64,000 nt of DNA from the NCBI RefSeq assembly GCF_024298885.1, contig NZ_CP101166.1, positions 620,001 to 684,000 of the forward strand, read 5' to 3'. Below the pieces are notes generated by a model. That model was not told the origin of the DNA and made no database searches. It worked only from the letters and a program-made list of their open reading frames with translations. The position numbers and the translations under genes were made by a program. Positions 1 to 8,395 of this stretch are shown here, piece after piece. This DNA is from Haloglomus halophilum. GTDB lineage: Archaea > Halobacteriota > Halobacteria > Halobacteriales > Haloarculaceae. Positions within the stretch are counted from its first letter, which is position 1. Each line of letters starts with the position of its first letter.

Positions 1-209
1 TCGAGCTCGGACGTGATCTTCCGGATGTTCTTCCCGCCCTTGCCGATGACCATCCCGGGCTTCTCGGCCTTGAGGACGATCTGGGTCCCCATCGGGGTCT
101 GGGCGACGTCCATGCCGCCGTAGCCCGCTCGGGACAGTTCGGACTGGAAGAACTCGTCGATCTGGGCCCGTTCGAGGCCGTTCTCGATGAACTGGTGTTC
201 GTCTGCCAT
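1..209 (-). CDS. rps3: 30S ribosomal protein uS3, N-terminal part (runs off the window)
   Basis: Only the first 69 codons are present; the gene continues beyond position 1. The protein lies at the mRNA entry side of the small subunit. The visible part contains the KH-type loop GKGGKNI after the segment KPGMVI, which is diagnostic of uS3. The ATG overlaps the stop codon of the upstream uL22 gene by one base (TAATG), as is usual for tightly coupled haloarchaeal ribosomal operons. The position directly after uL22 confirms the identity. Confidence 0.95.
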   Translation of the reverse strand, partial: MADEHQFIENGLERAQIDEFFQSELSRAGYGGMDVAQTPMGTQIVLKAEKPGMVIGKGGKNIRKITSEL

Positions 210-673
210 TATTCGGTCTCCTCCTGGGTCAGGATCATCTCGACGTCGACCTGCGGGGTGTTCCACTCGGAGGCGCGTCCGAACGCGCGGGGCTTGCGCC
301 CCGGGGACTCGCCCACCTTGTGGGCGGCGACGTGCATGATGGCCATGGTCTCGCCGTCGAACCCCTGGTGGTCGGCGTTGCCGATGGCGTTCTCCAGCAG
401 GTCGAGGAAGGCCTTGCTGGCCTTCTCCGGGTAGCGGCCCGCGTCCCAGCCATCGATGTCGTTGCGGTGACCGACCCCGGAGTTGTGGGACTTGAACGGG
501 ACCGACGTCTCGCCGGCGATCACCTCTTCGAGGTAATCGATGGCGTCGCCGGCCGTCATGCCCTTGATCTCGCGGGCGATCTCCTTGCTGTGCTTGTGGC
601 TCATGTGCCGCTCCCGGAGCATCGCTTTCGCCGTCGAGTCCGGGTCGGCGTCGACCGAGTAGCTGATTCCCAT
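209..673 (-). CDS. rpl22: 50S ribosomal protein uL22
   Basis: 154 residues, the normal archaeal length. The protein lines the peptide exit tunnel. Family hallmarks are the N-terminal MGISYSVDADPDSTAKA and the C-terminal beta hairpin region around RAFGRASEWNTPQVDVEMIL. It sits between uS19 (three-base gap) and uS3 (one-base overlap), the conserved order of the S10/spc operon. No sign of truncation. Confidence 0.97.
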   Translation of the reverse strand: MGISYSVDADPDSTAKAMLRERHMSHKHSKEIAREIKGMTAGDAIDYLEEVIAGETSVPFKSHNSGVGHRNDIDGWDAGRYPEKASKAFLDLLENAIGNADHQGFDGETMAIMHVAAHKVGESPGRKPRAFGRASEWNTPQVDVEMILTQEETE

Positions 674-676
674 GGT

Positions 677-1105
677 TTACTTGAGGGGCACGAACTTCGA
701 GGACCGGGTCGCGCCGATGCCGGCCTGGCCGTGTTCGACCGAGGTGCGGGTGAGGGTGAACTCGCCCAGGAAGTGGCCCAGCATCTCCGGCTCGACCAGG
801 ACGCGGTCGAACTCGTGGCCGTTGTACACCTCGAAGGTGAGACCGACCATCTCCGGGACGATCGGCATGTCACGCAGATGCGTCCGGAGCGGGTCGTTGG
901 CCGTCGCTTCCTCCTCGGCCTCGCGGGCGTCCTCGAGCAGTTTCTGCTGCTCGGTCGTCAGCCCTCGGGTGATACTCCGCCGCTGGCGGGCGGGCAGCAG
1001 TTCGGCGACCTCCTCCAGCGACAGCTCCTGGAGCTCGTCGAGCGTGTGACCGCGGTACGTGAACTCCTCGTCCTTGTCGCGGCCGATCTGGTATTCGGAA
1101 CTCAT
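677..1105 (-). CDS. rps19: 30S ribosomal protein uS19
   Basis: 142 residues. It is a small-subunit head protein that contacts uS13. Archaeal features include the start [19 protein letters not shown], the middle [17 protein letters not shown], and the C-terminal segment [14 protein letters not shown]. The start ATG overlaps the stop of the preceding uL2 gene by four bases (ATGA), indicating translational coupling. The archaeal N-terminal extension relative to bacterial S19 is present. Confidence 0.97.
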   Translation of the reverse strand: MSSEYQIGRDKDEEFTYRGHTLDELQELSLEEVAELLPARQRRSITRGLTTEQQKLLEDAREAEEEATANDPLRTHLRDMPIVPEMVGLTFEVYNGHEFDRVLVEPEMLGHFLGEFTLTRTSVEHGQAGIGATRSSKFVPLK

Positions 1106-1839
1106 GATTTGTCTCGGCCCCCTTTGCCCCCGCGGCCCGTCCGCCGCGAGGAGATGTCACCGACCTTGCGTCCCGGCGGGGCGTTCCGGGAGATACTCTT
1201 CGGCTTGCCGGGGTGCTGGCGGCCGCCGCCACCGAACGGGTGGTCGACGGCGTTCATCGCCACGCCCCGGACGGTGGGGTACTTCCCACCGCGCGCTCGC
1301 ATCTTGTGGTGCTTGTTGCCGGCCTTGACGAACGGCTTCTCCGTTCGACCGCCGCCGGCGACCACGCCGATGGTGGCGCGGCAATCCGGCGAGAGGCGCC
1401 GGACCTCACCGGAGGGAAGCTGGACCACGGCCGCGTTGCGGTCGTGAGTCAGCAGGTCCGCGCTGACGCCGGAGGCGCGCGCGAACTTCCCACCGTCACC
1501 GGGCTGGCGCTCGACGTTGCAGACCGGGACCCCTTCCGGGATCTCGGCCAGCGGGAGCGTGTTCCCCGGTGCCACCTCGGCGGAGACACCGAGCTGGAGC
1601 GTGTCCCCGACGGCGATGCCCTCGGGGGCGAGCACGAGCCGGCGGTCGCCGTCCTCGAACTGGATGTCCGCGACGGGCGCGCTGCGCGCGGGGTCGTGCT
1701 CGATGCCGACGACCTCCCCGGAGATCACGTCGCCGTCTTCGACCTTCCGGTGGGAGAGGTCGGCCTTGTAGCGGTGCGAGGGCGCACGGAACGTGGGGGT
1801 ACCGCGCCCACGCCGCTGGCCCTGGATACGACGCCCCAT
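1102..1839 (-). CDS. rpl2: 50S ribosomal protein uL2
   Basis: 245 residues, normal for archaea. uL2 binds 23S rRNA near the peptidyl transferase centre and is needed for subunit association. The N-terminus [17 protein letters not shown] and the C-terminal loop around [20 protein letters not shown] contain the conserved residues, including the His in VDHPFGGG. The gene starts immediately after the uL23 stop (no gap) and overlaps uS19 by four bases. Translation start is the conserved MGRR. Confidence 0.97.
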   Translation of the reverse strand: MGRRIQGQRRGRGTPTFRAPSHRYKADLSHRKVEDGDVISGEVVGIEHDPARSAPVADIQFEDGDRRLVLAPEGIAVGDTLQLGVSAEVAPGNTLPLAEIPEGVPVCNVERQPGDGGKFARASGVSADLLTHDRNAAVVQLPSGEVRRLSPDCRATIGVVAGGGRTEKPFVKAGNKHHKMRARGGKYPTVRGVAMNAVDHPFGGGGRQHPGKPKSISRNAPPGRKVGDISSRRTGRGGKGGRDKS

Positions 1840-2097
1840 CTAGAACACCCCCACGCGGGACGCGACATCCTGTGCGTCGTCGTCCTCGTGAAGCGTGATG
1901 GTCGCCTTCTTGTGGCCCTTCATCGTGTTCTGGGTGTTGACGTTCGTGACGCGCACGTCGAAGCGCTCCTCGACGGCGGCCGCGATCTCGTCCTTGTTCG
2001 CGCCCATGTCACAGACGAACTCGAGCTTGTTCTCGAAGTCCATCTTGTTCATGGCCTTCTCCGTGACGAGCGGGTGCTTGACGACGTCCTTGCTCAT
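1840..2097 (-). CDS. rpl23: 50S ribosomal protein uL23
   Basis: 85 residues from ATG at 2097. The same frame stays open far upstream, but the family starts at MSKDVVKHPLVTEKAMNKMD, and this ATG overlaps the uL4 stop by four bases. uL23 lies at the tunnel exit and docks SRP and chaperones. Hallmarks are HPLVTEKA at the start and the strand VTNVNTQNTMKGHKKATI. The long upstream extension is an antisense-biased shadow and not part of the protein. Confidence 0.96.
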   Translation of the reverse strand: MSKDVVKHPLVTEKAMNKMDFENKLEFVCDMGANKDEIAAAVEERFDVRVTNVNTQNTMKGHKKATITLHEDDDAQDVASRVGVF

Positions 2098-2840
2098 CGG
2101 TCGGCCACCTCCTCGATGGCGGACTCGGTGAACAGCGTCAGGCGGCCCGGATGCGTACCGGGCGCGAGGTCCTCCGCGTTGACCTCGTCGGCCGTCGCGA
2201 CATCGACGCCCGCGAGGTTGCGGGCGGCGCGCGAGGGCTCCTCGCTGGTCACGACGAGCACGGACTTGGGCTGCTTGTACTTCCGGCCGCGGCCCTTGCC
2301 CTTGCCGGCGCGGACCGAGCGGCCCTCGTCGGCGCGCTCGACGTCGGCGGCGACGCCGAGTGCCTCCAGCACACCCAGGGCCTCCTGGGTCTTCTGCAGG
2401 TCCTCGAACTCGTCGGAGACGACGAGCGGGAACGCGATGTCCTCGTTGAAGTCGTGGCCACGCTCGGCGACGAGGTCGCCGTCCGTGGTGGCCGCCAGCG
2501 CCGAGCGAACGGCGAGCTGGCGCTCCTTGTCGTTGATGTCGAGCGTGCGGTCCTTCTCGGCCTTCGGCGGGTGCGCCGGGCGCCCGCCCACCGTCTGGGG
2601 GACGCGCTTGGCGACGCCGTTCTGCCGGGGGACGTGCGCCATCCCACGGCCGGAGCCGGGGGACTCGGCGGGCGTCCGCAGGCCCGCGAACTCGTCGGTA
2701 CCGTAGTCCTGTCGTCGGTTGGCCTGGGCGGCGAGCACGGCGCGCTTGATGAGGTCCGGTCGGTGGACCGTCTCGAACACGTCCGGCAGCTCGAGGCTGC
2801 CAGCGTCCTCGCCGTCCAGGTCGCGTACTGTTGCTTCCAT
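2094..2840 (-). CDS. rpl4: 50S ribosomal protein uL4
   Basis: 248 residues, archaeal length. The extended internal loop that reaches the exit tunnel is seen around ESPGSGRGMAHVPRQNG. The C-terminal part VLVVTSEEPSRAARNLAGVDV matches the family. Start MEATVRDLDGEDAG is typical of haloarchaea. It lies three bases after the uL3 stop and overlaps uL23 by four bases. Confidence 0.97.
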   Translation of the reverse strand: MEATVRDLDGEDAGSLELPDVFETVHRPDLIKRAVLAAQANRRQDYGTDEFAGLRTPAESPGSGRGMAHVPRQNGVAKRVPQTVGGRPAHPPKAEKDRTLDINDKERQLAVRSALAATTDGDLVAERGHDFNEDIAFPLVVSDEFEDLQKTQEALGVLEALGVAADVERADEGRSVRAGKGKGRGRKYKQPKSVLVVTSEEPSRAARNLAGVDVATADEVNAEDLAPGTHPGRLTLFTESAIEEVADR

Positions 2841-2843
2841 GAT

Positions 2844-3851
2844 CTATCCCTGGTTGGATTCCGTGGAGACGTACCGCACCTCGGGGTCGAGGGGCGGCTG
2901 CTTCGTCGCGCGGACCGCGGGGCGGAGACGCAGGAGGCGCTTGTTCGGGCCCGGAACGGAGCCCTTCACCAGCGCGTACGACCCGTCGACCTCGCCGTAG
3001 TTGACGAAGCCGCCGTCCGGCGCCATCTCGCCCTCGTCCAGCGCGAGGAGTCGCTTGTTCAGTTCCGTCCGCTGGCTGTACCCCATCTGGCCCTGCTGCG
3101 GGACCGTCGAGCGGACGCGGGAGGGGTTCCACGGACCGAGGTTGCCGATGCGTCGGCGCCACCCCTGGCGTGCGTGCTTGCCCTTCCGCTTCTGGACGCC
3201 CCAGCGCTTGACCGGGCCCTGGGTGCCCTTGCCCTTCGTGACGCCCGAGATGTCGGCGTACTCGCCGGCACGGAAGACGTCGGTCACGTCGTGTGCGCCA
3301 CCCTCCTCGAGGAGGTCCATGGCGAACTCGACGCGCGCGTCGACGGACGGGCCGCCGACCCGCGTCTCCATGACATCCGGAGTCGTCTTCGGGACGCTCG
3401 GGAGCTCACCGGGGACGGTGTGCGTGATTAGGCGCACGTCGTCCACGCGGCCCTCGTCGAGGGCCGTCTGGAGGTCCGAATCGTCCATCTCGTCCGGAGC
3501 GGAGACCGCACGCTCGAGGTCGTCGTGACGGTCCTCGGCGTCGGCCCACACCTCGGTGATCGGTCGCTGTCCGTACGGCGTCGACTCGTAGGCTCGCAGG
3601 GCGGCCGCCCGGACGGGCGGCGTCTCCACGACCGTCACGGGGACGGTCTCCTCCATCCCCTCGCGCGGGGAGTCGGGTTCGTCGTTGATCATGACGACGT
3701 GGGTCATACCGGCCTTGTAGCCGGCGAAGCCCTGAATCGCGGGCTGGTCGCCGTCGTCCGGCCAGGTCGAGATGCGAGGCACCTCGCTGTCCGTCCGCGA
3801 CCGGGGGCTGTACCCCATCGAGCCCTTGCGTGGTCTGCTCGGTTGTGGCAT
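2844..3851 (-). CDS. rpl3: 50S ribosomal protein uL3
   Basis: 335 residues from the ATG at 3851. The open frame continues upstream, but MPQPSRPRKGSMGYSPR is the conserved haloarchaeal start. uL3 organises the peptidyl transferase centre. The motif TKGKGTQGPVKRWG and the following basic segment KRKGKHARQGWRRR are the uL3 core extension. It opens the ribosomal operon after a 136-base gap from the SPOUT methyltransferase gene, so a promoter may lie in 3852-3987. Confidence 0.96.
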   Translation of the reverse strand: MPQPSRPRKGSMGYSPRSRTDSEVPRISTWPDDGDQPAIQGFAGYKAGMTHVVMINDEPDSPREGMEETVPVTVVETPPVRAAALRAYESTPYGQRPITEVWADAEDRHDDLERAVSAPDEMDDSDLQTALDEGRVDDVRLITHTVPGELPSVPKTTPDVMETRVGGPSVDARVEFAMDLLEEGGAHDVTDVFRAGEYADISGVTKGKGTQGPVKRWGVQKRKGKHARQGWRRRIGNLGPWNPSRVRSTVPQQGQMGYSQRTELNKRLLALDEGEMAPDGGFVNYGEVDGSYALVKGSVPGPNKRLLRLRPAVRATKQPPLDPEVRYVSTESNQG

Positions 3852-3987
3852 GTGTTGTGTTCCTCTGTCTGCTGTCTGGTGGGCGTCTCGCGTGGGGTAC
3901 GACGAGGGCCTGTATCGCCACCTGACGCGCGAATACCGCGCGCAGGCGTCCCTCGTCGCACCGTGGAACTCGACGCCCCCGAACCCC

Positions 3988-4932
3988 CTACCGCCGGGGG
4001 AGACGCAGGGGCGAGAGCGACGCGAACATCGCCTCTTCCGTTCGCACCGTCTCGCTTCCCTGGTCGGGGACCGTGTTGAGCCAGAGGTCGAACCGCGGGT
4101 CGCGCGGTTCGTTGTCGGTGGCGACAGCCGCCTCGTCGGCGGATGCGCCGTCGTCGGTGTCGGTGTGGCCGGCCACGGCCACGGTACCAGTCTCACTCGG
4201 AGTCGCCTCGCGCGCCGCATCCTCGATGTCGAGGATGGCGGGGAGCCCCCGTTCGGGAGCCCCGAAAGCCACCGTCCAGCCGCCGGCCGACTCGCACTCC
4301 CCGCGAAGGGAGTCGAGCCGGGCGACGGTGAGCCGCTCACCGAAGCGCGACGCGGCGATACGGACGCCGGCGTCGGCCCGGGCGAGCGTGGTGGCCAGGT
4401 CCGCGCGTTCGACGTCGAACCCCGGCTGGGGTTCGTCGACGAGCTTCGCGCGGACCGGTTCGCGTGAGGAGACCCTGATAGTCACGCGTTCTCCCTCGCG
4501 CGGAACCGCCATTCCTGGCGGGACCGGCAGGGAGATCGGGTGTTGCAGGCCGCAATTGACCCGGACGCGCTCCTCAGGTCCGACCTCGGTCACGATGCCC
4601 TGTCTTGACGACCCCGAACCGTTCGATCCGGAGCCGGTCTGTGCACCCAGGTGGAGCGGCGGCAGCACGCCCGCGTACTCCAGTTCGCTCCGCCTGCCCC
4701 AGGCCTCCTTTCGGAGGTAGGGGGCCGTGGCGGCGTACGCGAGTACGGTGTGCACGAACCCGCCGTCACCCCAGCTGGCGTCACGCTCCCCGACGGGGTC
4801 GGGGTAGACGACCAGCCGGTCGACCCGGAAGACCGCCGCCGCGCGGGCGACGGTGCCGAGTTTGCGGGTCGCAGCCCGCTTGTCCTCGGCTTCCCGGACC
4901 AGTGACGACGGCACGAGCACGCTGCGTGTCAT
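3988..4932 (-). CDS. SPOUT-fold RNA methyltransferase (archaeal DUF171 type, putative RNA uridine N3-methyltransferase)
   Basis: 314 residues from ATG at 4932. The protein begins TRSVLVPSSLVREAEDKRAATRKLGTVAR and carries the trefoil-knot C-terminal signature AGGWTVAFGAPERGLPAIL, where SAM binds in SPOUT enzymes. The middle (about residues 130-190, VGPEERVRVNCGLQHPISLP) looks like the OB-like insert of this family. The gene sits directly upstream of rpl3, its usual place in haloarchaea, suggesting an rRNA target; the target is inferred, not shown. A TATA-like CTTTTATGCG (minus strand, 4986-4995) lies upstream. A short Ser/Gly linker around GSGSNGSGSS is unusual but harmless. Confidence 0.85.
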   Translation of the reverse strand: MTRSVLVPSSLVREAEDKRAATRKLGTVARAAAVFRVDRLVVYPDPVGERDASWGDGGFVHTVLAYAATAPYLRKEAWGRRSELEYAGVLPPLHLGAQTGSGSNGSGSSRQGIVTEVGPEERVRVNCGLQHPISLPVPPGMAVPREGERVTIRVSSREPVRAKLVDEPQPGFDVERADLATTLARADAGVRIAASRFGERLTVARLDSLRGECESAGGWTVAFGAPERGLPAILDIEDAAREATPSETGTVAVAGHTDTDDGASADEAAVATDNEPRDPRFDLWLNTVPDQGSETVRTEEAMFASLSPLRLPRR

Positions 4933-5161
4933 GCCGTGGCGCTTCCACGCCGGGCCACTAGACTGTGCCGGTCGTACCGAATCCGCGCATAAAAGGATAG
5001 TGTTTCTACACGGCGTCTGTGGCCGTCTCGCACGGGTTTCGCCGTGGGAACGCGTGTCGTGGTGGCGGTAAACGGTGCCGGAAGATGGGTGTGTCGGTCG
5101 TGTGGTTCGCGGGCACCCGGAAGATGCTGCAACCCTCTCGGGACCCTCGACCGCTCGAACG

Positions 5162-5262
5162 ACGACAGCGACCGAAAGGAGTTCCCCAACGACAGCGACC
5201 GAAAGGACACTGACGAGCAAAGGACACCGACGAGCAAAGGACACCGACGAGCAAAGGACACC
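5162..5262. repeat. Short tandem repeats (two 19-bp units, three 17-bp units)
   Basis: A 19-base unit, acgacagcgaccgaaagga, occurs at 5162-5180 and 5189-5207 (period 27). It is followed by three perfect head-to-tail copies of the 17-base unit gacgagcaaaggacacc at 5212-5228, 5229-5245 and 5246-5262, and then a partial fourth unit. There are too few units and no spacers, so this is not a CRISPR array. Confidence 0.9.
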
Positions 5263-5265
5263 GAC

Positions 5266-5608
5266 GAAGCCCTCGCGCGCTCAGGGGCCCGCGACTCGCT
5301 GCGGTCCTCGGTCGCTCACTCCGTTCGCTCCCTGTGGTCCTTGCGTCGCCGGGGGCCCGCTGAGCGCGCTCGCCCTTCGATTCCGCCAGGGCGTCGATGT
5401 GTCACGGTCAGGTCGCCCTGCCCTTCCCCGAGTCGCGCGGGCCTCCCTTGCGGTCGGCCACGCGCTCCCGGCCCGTGGACTGCCGAGAATCGCGCAGCAC
5501 CGTCAGTCCGATGGGCGCGCGCTGGCGCTCCGGCTCCGGCTTCCGTGAGCGAGTTCATCTCGCGAGCACCACGCCGGAGCCGGAACGCCGGCACCGCGCG
5601 AGGGCTTC
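5266..5608. repeat. Intergenic element bounded by a 14-bp perfect inverted repeat, copy 1
   Basis: The ends gaagccctcgcgcg (5266-5279) and cgcgcgagggcttc (5595-5608) are exact inverted copies. Internal blocks recur in the same order and orientation in 56847-57060: the terminal gaagccctcgcgc, a cctnCCCTTCCCCG block, the 20-mer at 5459-5478, and gggcgcgcgctggcg at 5513-5527. No open reading frame is shared between the copies. It may be a decayed mobile element or a structured RNA. Confidence 0.6.
5275..5371. mobile_element. Candidate 81-bp palindromic insertion flanked by 8-bp direct repeats
   Basis: The 8-mer gcgcgctc occurs at 5275-5282 and 5364-5371. The 81 bases between start with aggggcccg and end with cgggggcccgctga, so the ends are near-perfect inverted repeats. 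The second copy of the host element (56847-57060) lacks this segment at the equivalent place. That pattern resembles a miniature insertion with a target duplication, although G+C-rich low-complexity sequence could mimic it. Confidence 0.4.
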
Positions 5609-5772
5609 GGAGGAGGCTCCTGACGAACAGAACTCGGGGAACATCGTCTAGAATCGGATTGTAATTGGAAAACGGCGGCACAAGTAGTTAGTAAATCTAT
5701 TAAATGGTATATAACAATATTCTCCGGTATCCGCCAATCGCATGTAGCCACCCCCCGAACGTCCACCCGTCT

Positions 5773-6462
5773 ATGCGAGTCGTACGCGGGCGCGCGGCGG
5801 ACATCGAGGAGGACCGGGCCGTCACGGAGCATCTGGTCACCGATGCCGCCGAGACCGGCGTGCCCGCGGTCCGGGTCTGGACCCCCCATCGGCAGGTCGC
5901 GTTCGGGCGGCGCGACGCGCGGGAGCCGGGCTACGAAGGGGCGCGCGCGGCCGCCCAGGACCACGGCTACCCGCCCCACGAGCGCGAGACCGGCGGGCGT
6001 GCAGTCGCCTACACGGGGAACACGGTCGCGTTCACGCGCGTCGAACCCATCGAGGAACTCCGAACGGGCATCGAGGAACGCTACGACGAGGCCGTCACGC
6101 TCGTGAGAGCCGCGCTGGCCGACTGCGGCGTCGACGCCGAGCGCGGCGAACCGCCGGATTCGTTCTGCCCGGGCGCACACTCGCTGTCGGCCGACGGGAA
6201 GCTGTGTGGCATCGCCCAGCGCGTCGGCGGGGGCGTCGCCCGCGTCGGCGGCATCCTCGTCGTCCACGACCACGAAGCGGTCGCCACCGTGTTGACACCC
6301 GTCTACGACGCGCTGGGGGTGCCGTTCGACCCGGCGACCGTGGGGAGCATCGCGCGAGCGCGCGGGATCTCACCTGACGCCGTGGACCCCGAGGCGGTCG
6401 CCCGGACGCTGGAACACCACCTCGTCGGGAACGCCACGACCACCGTCGAACAGCTCGACTGA
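5773..6462 (+). CDS. Lipoate--protein ligase A family protein
   Basis: 229 residues from ATG at 5773. The biotin/lipoate ligase fold is seen in the segment RETGGRAVAYTGNTVAF, equivalent to the RRxTGGGAVxHxxG signature, and in SADGKLCGIAQRVGGGVARVGGIL, equivalent to the lysine-containing KIxGxAQ motif. The protein probably attaches or transfers lipoyl (or a related acyl) groups to 2-oxoacid dehydrogenase E2 or GcvH. Partner genes are not in the window, so the substrate is inferred. The ATG codes for MRVVRG, where family alignment begins. Confidence 0.8.
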   Translation: MRVVRGRAADIEEDRAVTEHLVTDAAETGVPAVRVWTPHRQVAFGRRDAREPGYEGARAAAQDHGYPPHERETGGRAVAYTGNTVAFTRVEPIEELRTGIEERYDEAVTLVRAALADCGVDAERGEPPDSFCPGAHSLSADGKLCGIAQRVGGGVARVGGILVVHDHEAVATVLTPVYDALGVPFDPATVGSIARARGISPDAVDPEAVARTLEHHLVGNATTTVEQLD

Positions 6463-6650
6463 GGGGCTGCTGTCATCGACCGTGCGGAACCGCCACCGAC
6501 CGAACGAGAGCACGACTGACCGCGGATGCCGGGACGCCCCACACCTGACGGTTCGTCGCCGAGCATGGCGCCGACGCCGTCCGCTTCGAGCACCATACCG
6601 CGAGCGTGGCGGCCGTCGGGTTTATTGCCGGTCGTGCAGGACATCATAGC

Positions 6651-6803
6651 ATGGATTCCTCCGGCCACGGCAGTCGCGGTACCACGAACGGGTCCGAGGT
6701 CGGCGTGACCTGGTTCCTGAAAGTCGCGCTGCTCTTCGCCCTCATCCTCGCGGTCGCGCTCGGTCTCGGCATCGGCCTCGGCGTCATCCCCGTCGGCCTC
6801 TGA
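6651..6803 (+). CDS. Small single-pass membrane protein
   Basis: 50 residues. A hydrophilic N-terminus (MDSSGHGSRGTTNGSEVG) is followed by one strong transmembrane helix of about 27 residues rich in Leu, Ala, Val and Gly, ending VIPVGL. A TATA-like tttatt about 28 bases upstream of the ATG fits a leaderless transcript. Haloarchaeal genomes carry many such one-helix proteins. No function can be assigned. Confidence 0.6.
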   Translation: MDSSGHGSRGTTNGSEVGVTWFLKVALLFALILAVALGLGIGLGVIPVGL

Positions 6804-6891
6804 GACGGCGGGACGACCGTCCGGGCCGCCGTCCAGCACGACTCACCCCCCATATGCCTACTTTCTTGAGGACGCCACGAGAGGCAAGCGT

Positions 6892-7989
6892 ATGCTCGGA
6901 CCACTCCGTCGACATCCGCTCGCGACGGGCGGACTCCTGCTCGGCGCGGTCGCCGCCGCCGGTTCGCTCGCCGACTCACGCCTCGACCCCGTCGGCTGGC
7001 ACCCGCCCGACCCGCCCCCGATGGCGGGCGCACTGGAGCCGGACCACGCGCTGGCCGACGCCGACCGCGTGCTGACCGTCGACGGCCCGGAGGACACCGC
7101 GTTCGATGCCGAGGGGCGGTGCTACACCGGCGCCGACGACGGCGTCGTCTACCGCACCGTCGAACCGGTCGATGGCCGCACGGACTGCCCGGTCGAACCC
7201 TTCGCCCGCGTCGGCGGCCGGCCGCTCGGCCTCGTCTTCGAGGACGGTATCGACGAGGGCGACCCGGGGTCGGACCTCATCGTCGCCGCCGAGGACGCCG
7301 GCCTCGTGAGCGTCTCGCCCGACGGCGACGTGGAGACGCTCACCGACAGCGCCGCCGGCCAGCACACCCAGTTCGCCGACGACCTCTACGTCCACGACGG
7401 CGTCGTCTACGTCACGGACGCGACGGTCCACGAGATCTTCCAGGACGAGCTGTTCGAACTGCAGGACACCGGCCGCCTGCTGAGCTACGACCTCGAGACG
7501 GGCGAGACGACGGTCGAACTGACGGGACTGGGCTTCGCCAACGGCGTCGCGCCCGGCCCCGACGGGGAGTCGCTGCTGGTCAACGAGACCTCGCGCTACC
7601 GCATCCGCCGCTACTGGGTCGAGGGGGACCGCGCCGGCGAGGACGAGGTGTTCGTCGACAACCTCCCCGGCTACCCCGACAACGTCGACGTGGCCAGCGA
7701 GGGTGGCTACTGGGTCGCCATCCCCAGCCTGCGCGACGAATCGCTGGAGGCGCTCCAGCGCCGTCCGTGGGTGAAACGACAGCTCGGCAAGCTGCCCGAG
7801 TCCGTCCTCCAGCAGGTCAGCGGCGACGCGTACGGGCTCGTCCTCCGCGTCGACGAGTCCGGTGAGGTCGTCGACTCGCTCCATGACCCCGCGGGCGGCG
7901 TCTTCGGCGTCACCTCCGCGACGGAGTACGACGGCGACCTCTACCTGGGCTCGCTGTTCAACGACTACGTCTACCGGTACGAGCTGTAG
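6892..7989 (+). CDS. SMP-30/gluconolactonase/strictosidine synthase-like beta-propeller protein
   Basis: 365 residues. The N-terminus MLGPLRRHPLATGGLLLGAVAAAGSL is a membrane anchor or signal-like helix. The rest matches the six-bladed propeller of the SMP-30/LRE/strictosidine synthase superfamily: GPEDTAFDAEGRCYTGADDG, FADDLYVHDGVVYVTDATV, FANGVAPGPDGESLLVNE and LPGYPDNVDVASEGGYWVA. These proteins bind a divalent metal and hydrolyse lactones or esters; the substrate here is unknown. The 3' end overlaps the oppositely oriented Orc1-like relic by 19 bases. Confidence 0.8.
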   Translation: MLGPLRRHPLATGGLLLGAVAAAGSLADSRLDPVGWHPPDPPPMAGALEPDHALADADRVLTVDGPEDTAFDAEGRCYTGADDGVVYRTVEPVDGRTDCPVEPFARVGGRPLGLVFEDGIDEGDPGSDLIVAAEDAGLVSVSPDGDVETLTDSAAGQHTQFADDLYVHDGVVYVTDATVHEIFQDELFELQDTGRLLSYDLETGETTVELTGLGFANGVAPGPDGESLLVNETSRYRIRRYWVEGDRAGEDEVFVDNLPGYPDNVDVASEGGYWVAIPSLRDESLEALQRRPWVKRQLGKLPESVLQQVSGDAYGLVLRVDESGEVVDSLHDPAGGVFGVTSATEYDGDLYLGSLFNDYVYRYEL

Positions 7990-8309
7990 TCGCGCCCGCG
8001 TACCTCGGAGATGGTGACCCCGTCGGTCGGCGAGACCTTCTTGCCTGACGGGTCGTGTGTGCTCGTACCGATCCGCCGGGAGGAATCGGATTGACCGACC
8101 GGTTCGTGCGGCAGTCGGTGCGCCGTGCAGTGGTTGATGTACTGCCGGCGGACGTGCGGGGCCTCCTCGCACAGTTGCTTGAGACAGTAGCGCGCGAGAC
8201 AGGTATTCCCGGCGCCTGACGGCCCGAAGAGGTGTGTCTGCCGGCCGGTCCCGTGCCTGACGACAGGTTCGAGTGAGGTGGAGAGAGAGAATCGAGGGAT
8301 TTCTGGCAT
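7971..8309 (-). pseudogene. Orc1/Cdc6 replication initiator relic (truncated, degenerate Walker A)
   Basis: A short frame of about 113 residues reads HLFGPSGAGNTCLARYCL followed by EEAPHVRRQYINH. This resembles the AAA+ start of haloarchaeal Orc1/Cdc6 (FGPTGTGKTCxARY... QYVNCW). The invariant Walker A lysine is replaced by Asn (GAGNT), and the sequence loses resemblance after QYINH. A functional protein is about 400 residues, so this is a broken remnant. It lies at the edge of a low-G+C island, consistent with a formerly integrated plasmid or provirus. Confidence 0.6.
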
Positions 8310-8395
8310 GGACACCCGAAACCGAACGCTTCATTCTCTAAGTTAACACCGCCGCGTGTGCCCCGCTGGAGTCGTTCTCTGACGCCTGGGCCGCT

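Larger units (their letters stand above)
4933..5772. other. 840-base non-coding stretch
   Basis: No convincing gene was found on either strand. The first 60 bases hold the promoter region of the SPOUT gene. Positions 5162-5262 are tandem repeats. Positions 5266-5608 form a repeated intergenic element described separately. Positions 5650-5745 are AT-rich and probably contain the promoter of the downstream lipoate ligase family gene. Confidence 0.7.

Noticed and set aside
2098..3162. N-terminal extension of uL23 by over 350 codons
   Set aside because: The frame lies over the uL4 and uL3 genes on the same strand and is proline/arginine-rich; the conserved start is at 2097.
5162..5262. Possible CRISPR array
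   Set aside because: Units are only 17-19 bases, directly adjacent with no unique spacers, and there are no cas genes in the window.
5044..5664. Overlapping frames of 150-200 codons across the repeated spacer
   Set aside because: They are Arg/Pro/Ser-rich, run through tandem and inverted repeats, and show no homologous domain or start signal.
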